From Callaeas wilsoni (Eukaryota; Chordata; Aves; Passeriformes; Callaeidae): DNA of 64,000 bases. Under the pieces are notes generated by a model. The model was not told the DNA's origin. It did no database searches and worked only from the letters and a program-made list of their open reading frames with translations. The stretch lies in assembly GCA_013398955.1 (NCBI GenBank), contig VWPU01006131.1, positions 231,861-295,860 on the forward strand, given 5' to 3'. A program made the translations under genes and the position numbers. Shown piece after piece: positions 49,849 through 61,800 of the stretch (positions within the stretch are counted from its first letter, which is position 1; each line of letters opens with the position of its first letter).

Positions 49849-52475
49849 TCACAGTGAAGGTGGAAAATGAGAGTTATTCCTCTTAATTTTTAGGTTTTTA
49901 TCTGCAGCAACATGACAGGCCTCCTGGAGCCTTGCTTTCCATTCTGTTATTGCTATAATGCTTTTCCAGAGGAACTGCACTGGTGGACACTGCTCAAGGA
50001 GAGGACATTAAAAGATAAAGTGTTATTCAGAACAAGAGTGGATCATCACAGTGAGGTCAATTTTTAAGATACAGACAGAAGAAATTCATGTCATCAACTG
50101 GAAGAGAGGGTGCTAAATTTCCATTGATTTCAAGTAATTCAAGAAAAATGTTTCCATAGTCAAGAAAATCCATTCTAAACTTTCCTGTCCTTCCCTGCTG
50201 AGTCCTTCAAGGGTTAAACCACCAGCACAGCTCTGCCAATAGGAGTAAATTCCAGGGAGCTTGTGTAAAACCCTGGGGACCCAAAATATTAGAGGCAATG
50301 GTTTCAAATCAAGGAGGGCCGGGCTGTACCAAAATGAAGGCATGAGGGAAGAGACTGGAGCTCTGGTTTGTGATTTTTTGATCCCAGACTAGAAATGACC
50401 CAGAGTTTCTTCAGATGTCAGCCAGTACCTGGACCTGCTTACCCTGTGCTTTCCCCGTGGCCAGGGAAGGGCCGATTTTAGCACAAAATGTGGAGAAAAT
50501 CAGGCAGCTTGGTGTACAGACAGCAAGCAAGCAAACACACAGGATCCACAGAAGTAATGTGAATTTGCTTTTCCAGCCAATTGGTGTAAAAATTGGCCTT
50601 TAAGACAGACAGGTGGTGTTAAACTTGGCTCAGAGATCAAGACAGAGGTTTGTCATGTTTATGGCTAAAGTTTTTGCTGGCAAGAACTATATTGTTTAAA
50701 ATCGTGAAGAATTCATACCCCTAAACAGCACATATTTGTATAGAAAGTCCTTTAATAACACAAGTAATAAGTTATTTCACAGGAATATTGACCTTTTTTT
50801 AAATCTCCTCACTCCCCTCCCTTATTTCTCAAGTATTTCATTATGGCCAAGTACTTTCTTAGAATAAGAAAGTGTACAGAGACCTCGTATGCACCAGGGA
50901 AAATTTGCCAATCAGCTGAACCATGTAGACATGCAAATCCTCTTAGTGGAGACACAGTTTATAAAGGCAAAGGAGATGTGTATCTAAGTGGCCTGCTCAA
51001 AACGGAAAACTCTTTCTAATGTAGACAAAACTACTGTTTATTTTGTTATTCTGATAAGCACTAGTGATAAAAGACTGAAGTATTAAACTTGAAGTTAATA
51101 AAGTTTGGCCTCTAGTTGCTTTTCGACTTGAGAGAACACATCTAAGAGATGCCAATTAGGAGGGAAAAAAAATCAGGCACCAAAATGAGTTAGATTCCAA
51201 ACAGTTCCATCATGGATGAGATATAGCCTTTCATCATTTTTGGAAACTTCCCTTTTCCAATTAGAGAATACAGCTGCTCGAATAGTGTCATGTCTGTTCA
51301 GCAAGTAGCAGGCACAATGTGCAAGCACTTGTAGCATCAATAGGGACCATTGTTCAGAAAACATTGCCATTGAAATCTTGTAAATGTGAATAGAATTAAC
51401 TTTCCATTCATTTCTTGCTGTCACACTCTGTTTATTTTACTGCATTGTCTGAATGAACGTGCAGCCTCTCATATGCTCACAGGTCCCATTTCACCTAACA
51501 AACGTCTGATTGTATTCACTGCTCCTCCCTTCCTCCCCGCTGGGTTTCCTGCAGAGATCGGGGCATTAATGAAACCCCTCTCCAAACTGTCCTTTTCCTG
51601 CCGAGAATGTTATATAAGGCCTAATTCTTCTTTATGTTATTCTGTGCAAAGCCCTTCATATTACTCTTCTACTCAAGGAACAAAAGGCACTTGTTCAGCC
51701 ACAGCAGAGGAGAATCAAAAGATCATATTCTTTCAGGTAATGGCACCTTTCTGCTGATTGGTTACTTGGTTCCTGCTACAAAAGACAGTAGCATGTCAGA
51801 TCTCAGAAGTTAATCACACCTGACTAACTATGCTCTGTTCTGAATTAGGAGTATCGTGAAAAAACACAGGTGGATGAAACCAATATTATTTGATCATTTC
51901 ATATCTTTTATAGCCTCAATCTTCCAGCCTTCCCATGGTGTTCTTGAAGATTTAAAACATTTTTATGTGTAATGAATGGAATCTCACTCTCTCATGGACA
52001 GTACATATGCATCTCCCTTTTAATTAATTTTAGTGCTGTAGGATTTACAGTAGAGAACTGTGGATACCACAGAGGAGGTTGCATGTGTGTGGGAACAAGT
52101 GTGAGTGCATCTGATGGCGTGCTGGGAAAGGGCAGGGGAAAGTTCTGTATGAGCTACTATGACTTCTGCCTCTAATGCTGCAGCTTTTTTTAATCCTACT
52201 GTTTTTATAGGACCTTTATCAAATCCCATTATATGGGTGGGAATCTTACAATGCACTTCAGTGGGAGTGGATTAGATCCACGTCACTAAGCAGCGTTGAC
52301 GGACAGTCAGTGTGGTTGTATCTATCACTCACTTATTTTCCAGTATTCGCTAGGAATAGGAGAGACGCAGCTGATGTGCAGTGGAGCGTGCTCTGCTGTC
52401 CCGCTGCCTGCAGAGAACAAGCTGACATGGCTAGGATACCACAGGTCCTTCCTGGCTCTATCTTCCCTTCAGCCA
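49849..52475. other. Unassigned non-coding DNA
   Basis: No gene, RNA gene or repeat is recognised. A 123-codon plus frame (51386-51757) crosses AT-rich sequence and resembles no known family. Confidence 0.55.
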
Positions 52476-52477
52476 AC

Positions 52478-53520
52478 TCAGTCACAAAATCACAGAACTG
52501 CTGTGCGTGTGTAGTCTAGCCTTCTGCTCAGAGCAGGGTTACGGCCAGTGCAGCTCGCTCAGAGTTCTGTCCAGTTGGTATCTACAATATCTACAGGGAT
52601 AGAGATTCACAATCTTTCTGGGTCACTGTTTAAATATTTGACCACCCTTGCTGGGTTTCCACCCTGCCCCTTAGGAATCCTTATATCAATTTCCCACATT
52701 TCAGGTTGTGCCCATCCCATCCGTGGGCACCACAAGAAGAGTCTGTTTGTGCCTACTCTACACCCTCCTATCGGGGGCTGTAAACTGCATTAAGAACCCC
52801 CTGAGCCTCCCCCAGGCTGAACAAGCCCAACTCTCTCAGTCTCTCCTCTTACAACATGGTTCAGCCCCTGACCATCTTAGTGAATTTCTGTGGGACTTAC
52901 TCTAATTTGTTAATGTTTTGCTTGCTCTGGGGAGCCCAGAACTGCTCACACTGCTCCAGATACAGTAAAGATTCTAATTAAAGGGGGAAAAAATCACTTC
53001 CCTCTTGCTAGCTACTGTTTTGGTAACACAGCCCATGATGACATTGTTACAAGGACACACTGGGTACTCCAGCCAGACTCCCAGGTCTCTCCTGCAAAGC
53101 TGCTTCCATGCCAGTCAGCTCCCAGCCTGGGCTGGTGCAGTGGGTTATCCTGGTCCAGTTGCAGGAAAGTGCATTGACATTTGCTGAACTTCACGAGTAC
53201 TTGTCAGCTCACCTCTCCAGCCTGTCCAGGCCCCTCTGAACAGCAGCCCTGCCCTCCAGGTTATTGATTGCTTGTCCACAAACTCACTGAGAGTGCACTT
53301 CATCCCCTGTGCCATTAATAAAGACATTAAACAGCATTGGCTCCAACATCAGTCCTTGAGGTACACCACTAGTCACTGGCTGACAGTTATTCCAGGTCAT
53401 GGATCCCTAACAATCTAATTTTCCACCCCCCTTGTCATCTGCTCATCCAGTCTGTATCTCAGCACTTGGGCAATTTTAGTGATAAGCTGATCATGGGCAA
53501 CACAGGGAAGCCTGCTATAT
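52478..53520 (-). mobile_element. CR1 LINE fragment, about 1.04 kb (CR1-Y-like), 3' end at left
   Basis: The plus strand is the reverse complement of CR1. It begins with a reversed tail (caaaatcacagaactg), passes ctacagggatagagattcac, the 'ccccaggctgaacaagccc' and 'ctctggggagcccagaactg' segments, and 'gaacttcacgagtacttgtc', and reaches 'gaggtacaccactagtcact' and the reversed 'catcagcttgtc'-type region near 53480-53515. The order and spacing follow the 3' third of a CR1 of the subfamily whose 3' UTR differs from the copy at 7.5 kb. A roughly 60-bp section at about 52975-53040 fits poorly and may be an insertion or local divergence. No frame is intact; the minus-strand 60-codon frames inside are decayed reverse-transcriptase sequence. 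Confidence 0.93.
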
Positions 53521-56500
53521 ACAAAGATGTATGGGGAAAAAAATTAGGGGTGTTGTAGGCCAGGAAAACACAGAGAGGAAATTTGCTTTATTTATGATTT
53601 TATTCTCCTTTCTGCTATATTCATCTGTTGGACAGTGGTGTTCCCTTCAAAACCCCTGGGAAGTCAAAGTAGTATTTCAAGAAAATTAGTATGAATTTTG
53701 TTTTTCTACTGGGGAAAACCTTCTGAGAATAATTCCAAGGATCAGAAGAGAAGCATAAATCCTCTATGTTTCTCTATAAGTGAGTTTCAACAAAAGCTGA
53801 CACATTTCTTATCCAAACATGTCAATGCCCTGGGCCCAGATGCAATGGCAGTTCACCACAGCCAAAGCTGGATTTCAAACAGAATTGAAAAATGGTACAG
53901 TGACCACGACAGATGCATTTATAGTCTTCCTGCCTTTCCTAACTCATTCTTAAACACACTGAATGGGTTGTCTTAAAAACAACCCCCAAGAAACTCTTGC
54001 AGCAAATTGATGGAAACAGAAATTTTTGTCTTGAGTTTTCCACTAAAGCTGACCTAAAAGAGAGTGCAGAGACAGAGTCTCACTTCCAGAATCTTTGGTT
54101 CTCATCCCAGCGTTTCATCTGGGACTTGGAAGCAGATTAAAATGCCAGGATTTCCAGACCTCCTGCAATGGAGCCGAAGCCTTAGGGGCTTGTGAGCAAT
54201 GGAATTTAAGTTACAGACATTCAAGTGTGTCCTATAGTTACATCTATGGTGCTGCTGGTATCAGGGCTGCATCTGGGTGCACTCCCTGCACATTTAGGCA
54301 TTGGTTCCCCGGACGGTCCCAAGCCTCTCAGCTGGTCCCCGCAGGGGTGACACAAGGGACTGATCTCAGACAAGGTGATTGCCTGAGCTCCTGGACAGCC
54401 TTACAGTAAAGTCTTTGTCTAATTCCTTCAGGAGGAATTAGGTGGGATTACATATGGGAATTTTGAACAGACCCAGAGATTCTCCCAGGCAGTTCCTGCT
54501 GTACCTCGATCATTTTATGGACACTATTGAATGTGTCAATGTGTTTGTATATTGGATGGCAAATCTGGCTGTGCTGGGGACTTGCCCAAGCAGTACCTGC
54601 TGCAGAACTGACAAACTTACACATTGATGAGCTACTTCTAACTACTCAGTAGAAATTGTTCCTGCAGTAGCAGAAAAGGTCACACTGAACAGCCTTCTGT
54701 ACATAGTAAAGATAAATAGGGGATGTTTTGCTCATGGTTTAAGAAAATCTATAGTAGATCATGTAGGACTGCAGCACAGCTGGACTACAGGAACTGAGCA
54801 GTTTGGTGGTTGGGGAAGTGTCACCTGATCCAGCAGAAGACACTGTTGCAAGGACCCTCACAACAGCCACTTCATCTGCCATGTGGATAGCAAGCCAAAC
54901 ATCGCATCCAAGAGACGTGATTTCCCACGCGAGCATTACCCTCAGCCAAGACCCCAATAAGTTAGGGATTTTCTTAAGGAAATAAACACTCTCCATGAGA
55001 CAACAGATGTTTCACATTTGTTGTGCAGATGGGCAAGGCTTGAAACCTTAGAGCTCTACAGTTATCCCCATCTAGACCTTCTGGTCCATCACCGTCCCAG
55101 GGATCGTGGGAGCCCTGCAAAAGTCAGTGAGGTGTGGACGCTCAGGGCTGCTGGACTGCCTGCAGAAGGGCACGCAACATTCTGCAAGTCTCGGGTCTTT
55201 TGGGGCTGGGGGCGTCTGGTTTGTAAGAGAACATTTACAGCTGTTTAGATCTATAAATGATCACACTGGTTTCACAACTGCTGCCACAACAGTGGGACCA
55301 GAGAATTTCCAGGCAGGGAATAGAACTGGAATGCAGTATTGTATGAACAAAATGTTAAAAAAAAAGGAAAAAGATTCTTCCACCAAATAAATGTTGGTTT
55401 TTAGTCAGTTGTAGCTGCTACCCTCAGATATGGCAGGGGAGAGCTATGAAAGACTAGTAGGAGTCAGACAATTGACTGCTGATCAACAAGTAGATCTTCA
55501 TTCTGCAGCATGTGGTGCCCGTCCCCATTCAAGTCCTTCTCCAGGCCTTTACACTGTACTTCAAGGATCCTCCCCTGAACCCTCCAATGCCTTGGATTTG
55601 TGGTACTGATCACCACATAGGCTCTTCCATGAGGCTAGAGTTGTTTTTCCACAGTGCTCCCAGCTCTGCTGGTTGCACTTCCCTACATTTATTCTAACCC
55701 AGCCTTAAAACAACATTAAAGAGTCTGGATAAAAAAAATAATTCATTCCCATAGGCTCAAAACAGCACTATCTTTAGGAATTTTGTACTCTCCAGCCAAG
55801 TATTTACTGCAATTATACAAGCTTATCACTGCTATCATGAGTGCATTTTTACTTATATAGTAAATGTACAGCAATCTTGTTTTTATTGTTATGTTTTAAT
55901 AATGGATTGCCACCCAGAAAAAATCAGAGTTGCTGTAGGCAACTGGGAAGCAGTCCAGAGGTACCCTCCTGTGTGTTCTTGGTGCTGGATTTCAGAGGCT
56001 CATGCTTATTTGTCTCAGTTCAAATCTAGTGAGAAAGTTATTCTGTATTTGCATTAGCATAAAGAAGCATATTTTGCTAAAATCATCCCCTTCTCTCCAC
56101 TGTTTTTTGTCTAATTATATCTGGGAGAACCAGATTCTCAGAGGAAGTATACTTGGCTAAATAACTGTGCTGACTATCCCACCAATTGTTAAACACACTG
56201 TGCAATTTCTATTACTACCTTCATTTTAACAACCTATTTTTAATTTATACTAGACAAATACTAAATAAAACCCCAATATTTCAGAAACCGCCCAATCTTT
56301 GAAATGATGTTTTCCGTTAAGTGTTTCAGCGCAGTCTAACTAATATCACCTACCAAAAGACCAAACTTCTTATGAAAAGATGCAAAATCTTCACTTTCAC
56401 TATAACAGCAATTTTAAAAAGGATTCAGTCTATTCCGCCCTGCCAGAAGATTAGTCAATATGTTTCAAACTAAACATGGTTTTTAATTCTGGAGTAGATA

Positions 56501-56655
56501 TTAGTTCTGGGTTAAATATACAAAAAAAAATCTGGTTAGTATGCCACATCTATTACTCACGTACCAAAAAGCTCCAACCACCAAGAGCTTTCCATCTAGG
56601 CAGACTCTTTGGGCAGAAGCAGTGGCAGTGGCCACAGTGATGGGTACACAGAATG
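53521..56655. other. Unassigned non-coding DNA
   Basis: No gene is recognised. Sections at about 54080-54410 and 54780-55260 are GC-richer and hold frames up to 104 codons on the plus strand and 85 on the minus strand (54739-54996), none familiar. The rest is AT-rich. Confidence 0.5.
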
Positions 56656-56715
56656 GATAGGGTGGGGTAGGGTAGGGTAGGGTAGGGTAGGGGAGGGTAG
56701 GGCAGGGCAGGGCAG
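56656..56715 (+). repeat. (TAGGG)n G-rich pentamer array, G-quadruplex prone
   Basis: About sixty bases of TAGGG units, drifting to CAGGG at the right end, with around a dozen runs of three or four G on the plus strand separated by one or two bases. Loops that short strongly favour G-quadruplex folding of the G strand. The unit is five bases, so this is not the TTAGGG telomere repeat. Because five is coprime to three, every minus frame reads a Pro/Tyr/Thr/Leu pentapeptide repeat, which explains the spurious open frames at 56501-56858. Confidence 0.95.
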
Positions 56716-57740
56716 CCTGTTCGCTTATTACACAACCAAGAGTGTGCACAGTGTGGAAGAGCTAAAGGTGATGAGGTTTGGCCGTAGTGGATGGTGAAGA
56801 AGATATTACATCTAGAGGTTCCTGCATCCTCTGTGACTTTTTCACCTTTTAATTTCATCCTGAATATTGAGAAATGTCACTTTGTAGCTCATGATAATTT
56901 ACATTAAAGAAAGTTAAGGTACTTTAAAAAGAAAATCAGTATTATTGTATTCATTAATGGATCAAGAACTAGGACACAAAACAAGGATTTGTCCAGCAAC
57001 AGTGGCTGTCAGAGCTTGCAGGCCAGGGCTTATATACAGAAAAAAAATGACATAAAGGCATTCCAAAACCAAACAACCAAAAACGTTGCTTGATGAATCC
57101 TTCAGGCAGATGGGAAAAGGGCTCAAACATCTGCCCTAGAATGCATTGTGCAACAGGTGGCATTAACAAAGGATGCTTAAATGTCATGTAACCAGTGCCA
57201 CTTAGATTTCAATGTCAAATACCTTCACAGTTTCTTAAAATGGAATTCGAAGCAACTTTGTGATTTGTAAATATGGTGGGTTTACCTCCAATAGAAATAT
57301 CTAATTTAACAAAGAACTTTGGTCCATTTTACAATCACAGCAGTGAATAGTGTGTAAAGGATCTGCTCCTGCCTGCCTTGCTTGAGTCTGCCCCTACACT
57401 TCTTTCAGGTGATTACTGACAATGGAAAGCTAACTCAGAGAATTACACTAAAATAGGAGCACACTTTCAACATTTCCATCATAGACCTGCCTTATAATTT
57501 GGTCTGTCATTAATCCCCCAAATGTGATGGTTCCCATGTGAATTAACTGTAGACCCTTTGTGTCTTATTTCTAGACCACAAGAGAACTATCTGAGAATTA
57601 AAAACATAATAAGGCTGATTCTCATTTCTCTGAGTTCAGTGTTCCATTGCCTTCCCTAGACTTATACCTGATTTACAGTGCTGTGAGAAGACAACTAGCA
57701 CAGATATCACCTGAAGCAAGAGATGCAACTAAGCCATTGC
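56716..57740. other. Unassigned non-coding DNA
   Basis: Nothing recognisable. AT-rich unique sequence with short open frames only. Confidence 0.55.
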
Positions 57741-57753
57741 AGAGCTCAAAAGT

Positions 57754-57773
57754 GAAACAAACAAACAAACAAA
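57754..57773 (+). repeat. (AAAC)n microsatellite
   Basis: About five AAAC units in a row. Confidence 0.85.
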
Positions 57774-58800
57774 GGCAATGCCATAGACACAAAATAATAT
57801 AATAGTATTATAGAAGACCTGGATGTAAGCATTCCAGTGACAGTTTCATACTCTCTCATCCCTTGGTGGAGCAGGCTTTCTGTGCAGCACAAGGTGTTTC
57901 TTGGGAAATCCACTGCTTCCCCTCTGAACAGGTCCTGCCCTGCCATGGGAGGGAGCAAGACCCCGGTTCCTGGTTTGCAGCTCGCATTCACTGCCATGGT
58001 GCAGAGCTCAAAGGGCTGCCTGAGCTCCTTGCCCTCACTGGTGATGGCAGTGAGATAGCAAGGCGCTTCTGAAGCACGGAGAATCTCTCCTACTTGGAGT
58101 ATCAAGTTGCTTCTCCTATGCGGACAGGCAGGTAGGGGAGCCTTTCTCAGGTCCTGAAGGGCTCCTAGAGAGCTCTTCTTTGGTAACCAGGAGGGTCATG
58201 GCGCTTTCCTCTCTTGGGCTTGGGGATGCTTTTGGGAGACAAACTTGTGCTGAAGTCACAGTGTGAGCTCAGCTTCACCTCTGCAGGACCAATCTTGGAG
58301 AAAAGCCTGTTTCCAGACTGCAAACTCCTCTCTTCATTTCCCTTCTGTCCAAACAAACCATCTCTGTTTCTCACCACTGTAATAGGCTTTGATTTATGGC
58401 CTTGGAAGTTGCATGGAAAGAGGGACAGTGACCTTATTTCACCTGTGACAGGGTACAGCTGGAGCAAACTAGCTTTTCGAGCTGAACTACTTTGCACAAA
58501 GGAAACAAACACTTCTGGCACCTGCACAGCAGCCAGCTTCCCTCCTTCTGTGTGCAGCAGGCTGCAGGCACAGATGGCTGGTGAATACTGCAGGAGAAGG
58601 GAATATCACAGGGGATACCAGGGCAGGAAAAGTCCAAAGACTTTGTGGACAGTGTGTTTCACAGGCACCATGGCAGGAGAGGAGTGGAAGGTGGGGCACC
58701 TCCAAGTGAGACTTGCAGGAACGTACAGGATTTGTCAGGTTGAGGACATGGGCATGAAGTCATTGGGTTGTCGGGTCAGGACCACATGGTTGTAACACAC
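57774..58800. other. Section with overlapping long open frames on both strands, unassigned
   Basis: This holds the longest ATG-started frame of the window, 193 codons on the plus strand (58214-58795). Antisense to it and beyond lie two minus frames, 120 codons (58165-58527) and 119 codons (57746-58105), in different registers. If joined by one frame change the minus frames would span about 0.8 kb. None of the three translations resembles a known family, and none has convincing splice context. A decayed retrocopy on the minus strand is possible. Chance openness in GC-richer DNA is the default. Confidence 0.25.
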
Positions 58801-61800
58801 GACACATCTCACCTCTACAACATTAAAAAAAGGTTTAGACCAAGGTTAAGACCAAGAGGAAAGAATAAGATGGGAAAAAATGCTTTTGTTGTTTTGACAC
58901 CCAACCAGATTAACCTGTTTCTGATGAAAATGAAAACCACAGCTTAAATACGTTGGATCATATCTGGAGTTCCACCACCTTTTTCATTATTTATTATATG
59001 TTCACAAATTACTGCAATGCAAACTTCTGACCTTGGCATTTAAAACATCCTGGACTTAGCTTATGGAGTGGAATGAGACCGGTATGCAAGAGATAAAAAA
59101 CTAATTCAAGAAACTGCAGGATCAAAGTAACTTGGAATGAAAAAGTTAAGAAACTAACAAACTGAAAGAGAACTGCAAAACAAGTGAAGGACAGAAAACC
59201 AGGAAAAACTCTGCTATAGTGTAAATAGTGTAGCTATGAAATTTTATTTTCAGAGTCTTTTGAACTTAGTTCTTTCATAAAATTGCTTGAAGTCAAGGCA
59301 AAAGTTTCTAGAGTTCTGAGCTTGATCCTGTCTATTTTAAAGGAATTTTAATGGTAGAAGGAACTAGACTCAGATCTGTGCTCACAAGAAACCTGAGCAC
59401 TTCTGGCACCCGCTTCTGCATTAACTTAGGGAGACATTCATTTGCATCCTGGCCCATAACTCCATGGCTGTGGGAATATTTGCTCAGTTTTCCAAGTTAA
59501 CATGTGACTCAGGTAGGTGCACACACAGATTTCGCACACATACTTCTTTCATGTACACACAAGTAGGTTCCTGCTTTGAAAAAATGAATGCATAAAGCAT
59601 TTGCTGGCAAACAGTTATGCATTCATTTTATTTTCAAATGCCAAGATGTGTGGAAAAACCTGGATAGCTTCAAAATAGGAAAAGAAAAACAAATGCTTTT
59701 GTAATTTGGAAAACAAACCATAATGCAACCTCTAGGTTAGGAAGATCTTCAGGCATTCTTGACATCTTCATAACCCCACCAGCACCAATGAGCAATGATT
59801 ACTGAATGCTGACTTTAAAGCCAGCAGGCTCCCTCAGCACTGAGGAAGGGAGGATTACTCCTGGGGATTAGGTGGGCTGCCTGCCCTGCCCCAGCAATGC
59901 CTGATGGAAGGCATGACACAGGCCACGTGTGCCGTCCCCCTGCCATGCAGCAGGGACATCTGCATCAGCGCTGGAGCTTGCCCTGCTGCATCCCATCAGG
60001 CATAGACATAGGAGGGGCTGCCATGGGGGAACGAGTACTTCAGGCATGTTCCTCAGAAAGGAACTTAAACTCGGCTGCTGCAAGTGTTTGGGATCACTGA
60101 AGGAGCTGAACTCCCTTCCAGCTTTCTCATTACTTGTCGGGTTTCCAGCACTGGCCTTCCAACACTGGACTTCCTTCCTATCCAGATCCATCTGCTGAGC
60201 TGGTCGGTGTCAGGGTAACAAGATGGGAACATCATTATCCAGACCTGATTTTGTCCAAACTCTGACATCTGAAACATGTTCAAGGACCACAACCCTGTTG
60301 TTTCCAATTTAAAGGAGTTTTGGCTGAGCCGGCTTTGAGCAGTTGTAACATTGATAATGCAAAAAGGAAGAAAAATAAGATACTAGAAGGGTTTGAGCAT
60401 GTCCCAAAGTCCTTCAAAAATTACACCTCTGCTACAGAAAAGCACAGACAGTCATAAAGAAGCCACAGCTACAGAAAGGCTCTCTTGTGTCCTTACATTC
60501 TCTGCCCGTGAGGGGAATGGGAGCTATGGTCCCTGCACTGCGGTCTGAGTGGTGAGCTTGCATATGTGGCCTTCCCATGATTTTGCTATCAGGAGGACAG
60601 TTTATTTACATAAGATGTGAACACTGACCTCTTTGCCTGAAAAGAGAGGGAAAAACCCCGATAACAGGCAGTGTCCTCATTCCATCTCCAGTAGCCTCTA
60701 TAGTAAAGCTGAGCCTCGAGAACATCCTCAGTGCTATACCCACAGCCCTTTCTGCACAGTTTTTCTTGTATTTTTGTTCTTGCATGCACTCACAGACCCC
60801 GAATCCTTTGATCTAGCTTGGACACTCAGGCAGTTCCTCAGACATAACCGCTGCATTTTATGACCTGGACATGCTTTGGTACTCCTTGTCCTGGGAAGCA
60901 GCTTCTGTGTTTTTCAATGCCCTGACTTGTTCCAGTTCACTGAACTGCTTCTTCCATTTAGGCCCTTGACTTTAGTGAGCCCATAGGCCCTTGCAGGTCA
61001 ACAGCAGCGATTAGCATTATCTTGCCTAACAATTTGTTTATACAGCAGGAGTGAACGGGACACTAATCTAGTTCAAGCATTTAAGCACTGCTAAACTACA
61101 AAAATAAAAAAATAATTTTTGGCCGGTTTGAAAGACTCCACTTTTCACAGCAAGCCCTTTCAGAAGGACAACTGATGGAGAGAGAGTTTTGCTAAGCTTT
61201 GACTGTGCTGAAAGCCTTTCTAGTGATTAGAGATGTAAGCTTGGAAGTATCGAGTGCTTTGCCCATCCCACCACACATCCTGGCTTCCTTGCAAAGAGTC
61301 ACACTGAAAACTCTAAATGCAATGTGGGTATTTACAGATGCTGCCACAAACAACATTGTCAGGAAAAGTTTGTAGTTGAAATTAGGAATTTGCTCTCTGC
61401 TATGCCCTGGAAACCATTAGGGACCAGCAGCTGACTTTGGAGTGACAATTTTATCTGTGGCAAACCTGAGCATCCAATAGCCGAACACCCAATTAAACAC
61501 CTGTTTATATCTTCTGTTTCTGCTCCTGCTGCATAAATCTGAATTTCAGAAATCACACTGCCGGTGTGACTGGCAGCCCTGAGACAGGACTGAGGACAGT
61601 AATGTTGGCAGGGGTACCAGCAGAAAAGTCTCAAGACACCTTTTCTTTCTCACCCTCAGTTCAGCAGTCCGAAGTTGCTCTTAAGGTACACAAAGACTCA
61701 GGGTACACAAACACACTTATGAGCCTGTGCTCCCAGGACATGGAACACAGACATCAGGTATCAATTGCAGTGTCTCCAGAAGGAAAGACAATCTGGGACA

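Noticed and set aside
56656..56715. Interstitial telomere repeat
   Set aside because: The unit is TAGGG (five bases), not TTAGGG. No hexamer phase is present.
56501..56858. Pro/Tyr-rich minus-strand repeat proteins
   Set aside because: They are the translation of the TAGGG pentamer array, which reads as a five-residue repeat in every frame.
58214..58795. 193-codon plus-strand frame as a real gene
   Set aside because: No family resemblance, no promoter or splice context, and opposite-strand frames are equally open. In a vertebrate genome ATG-to-stop frames of this size in GC-rich DNA are expected by chance.
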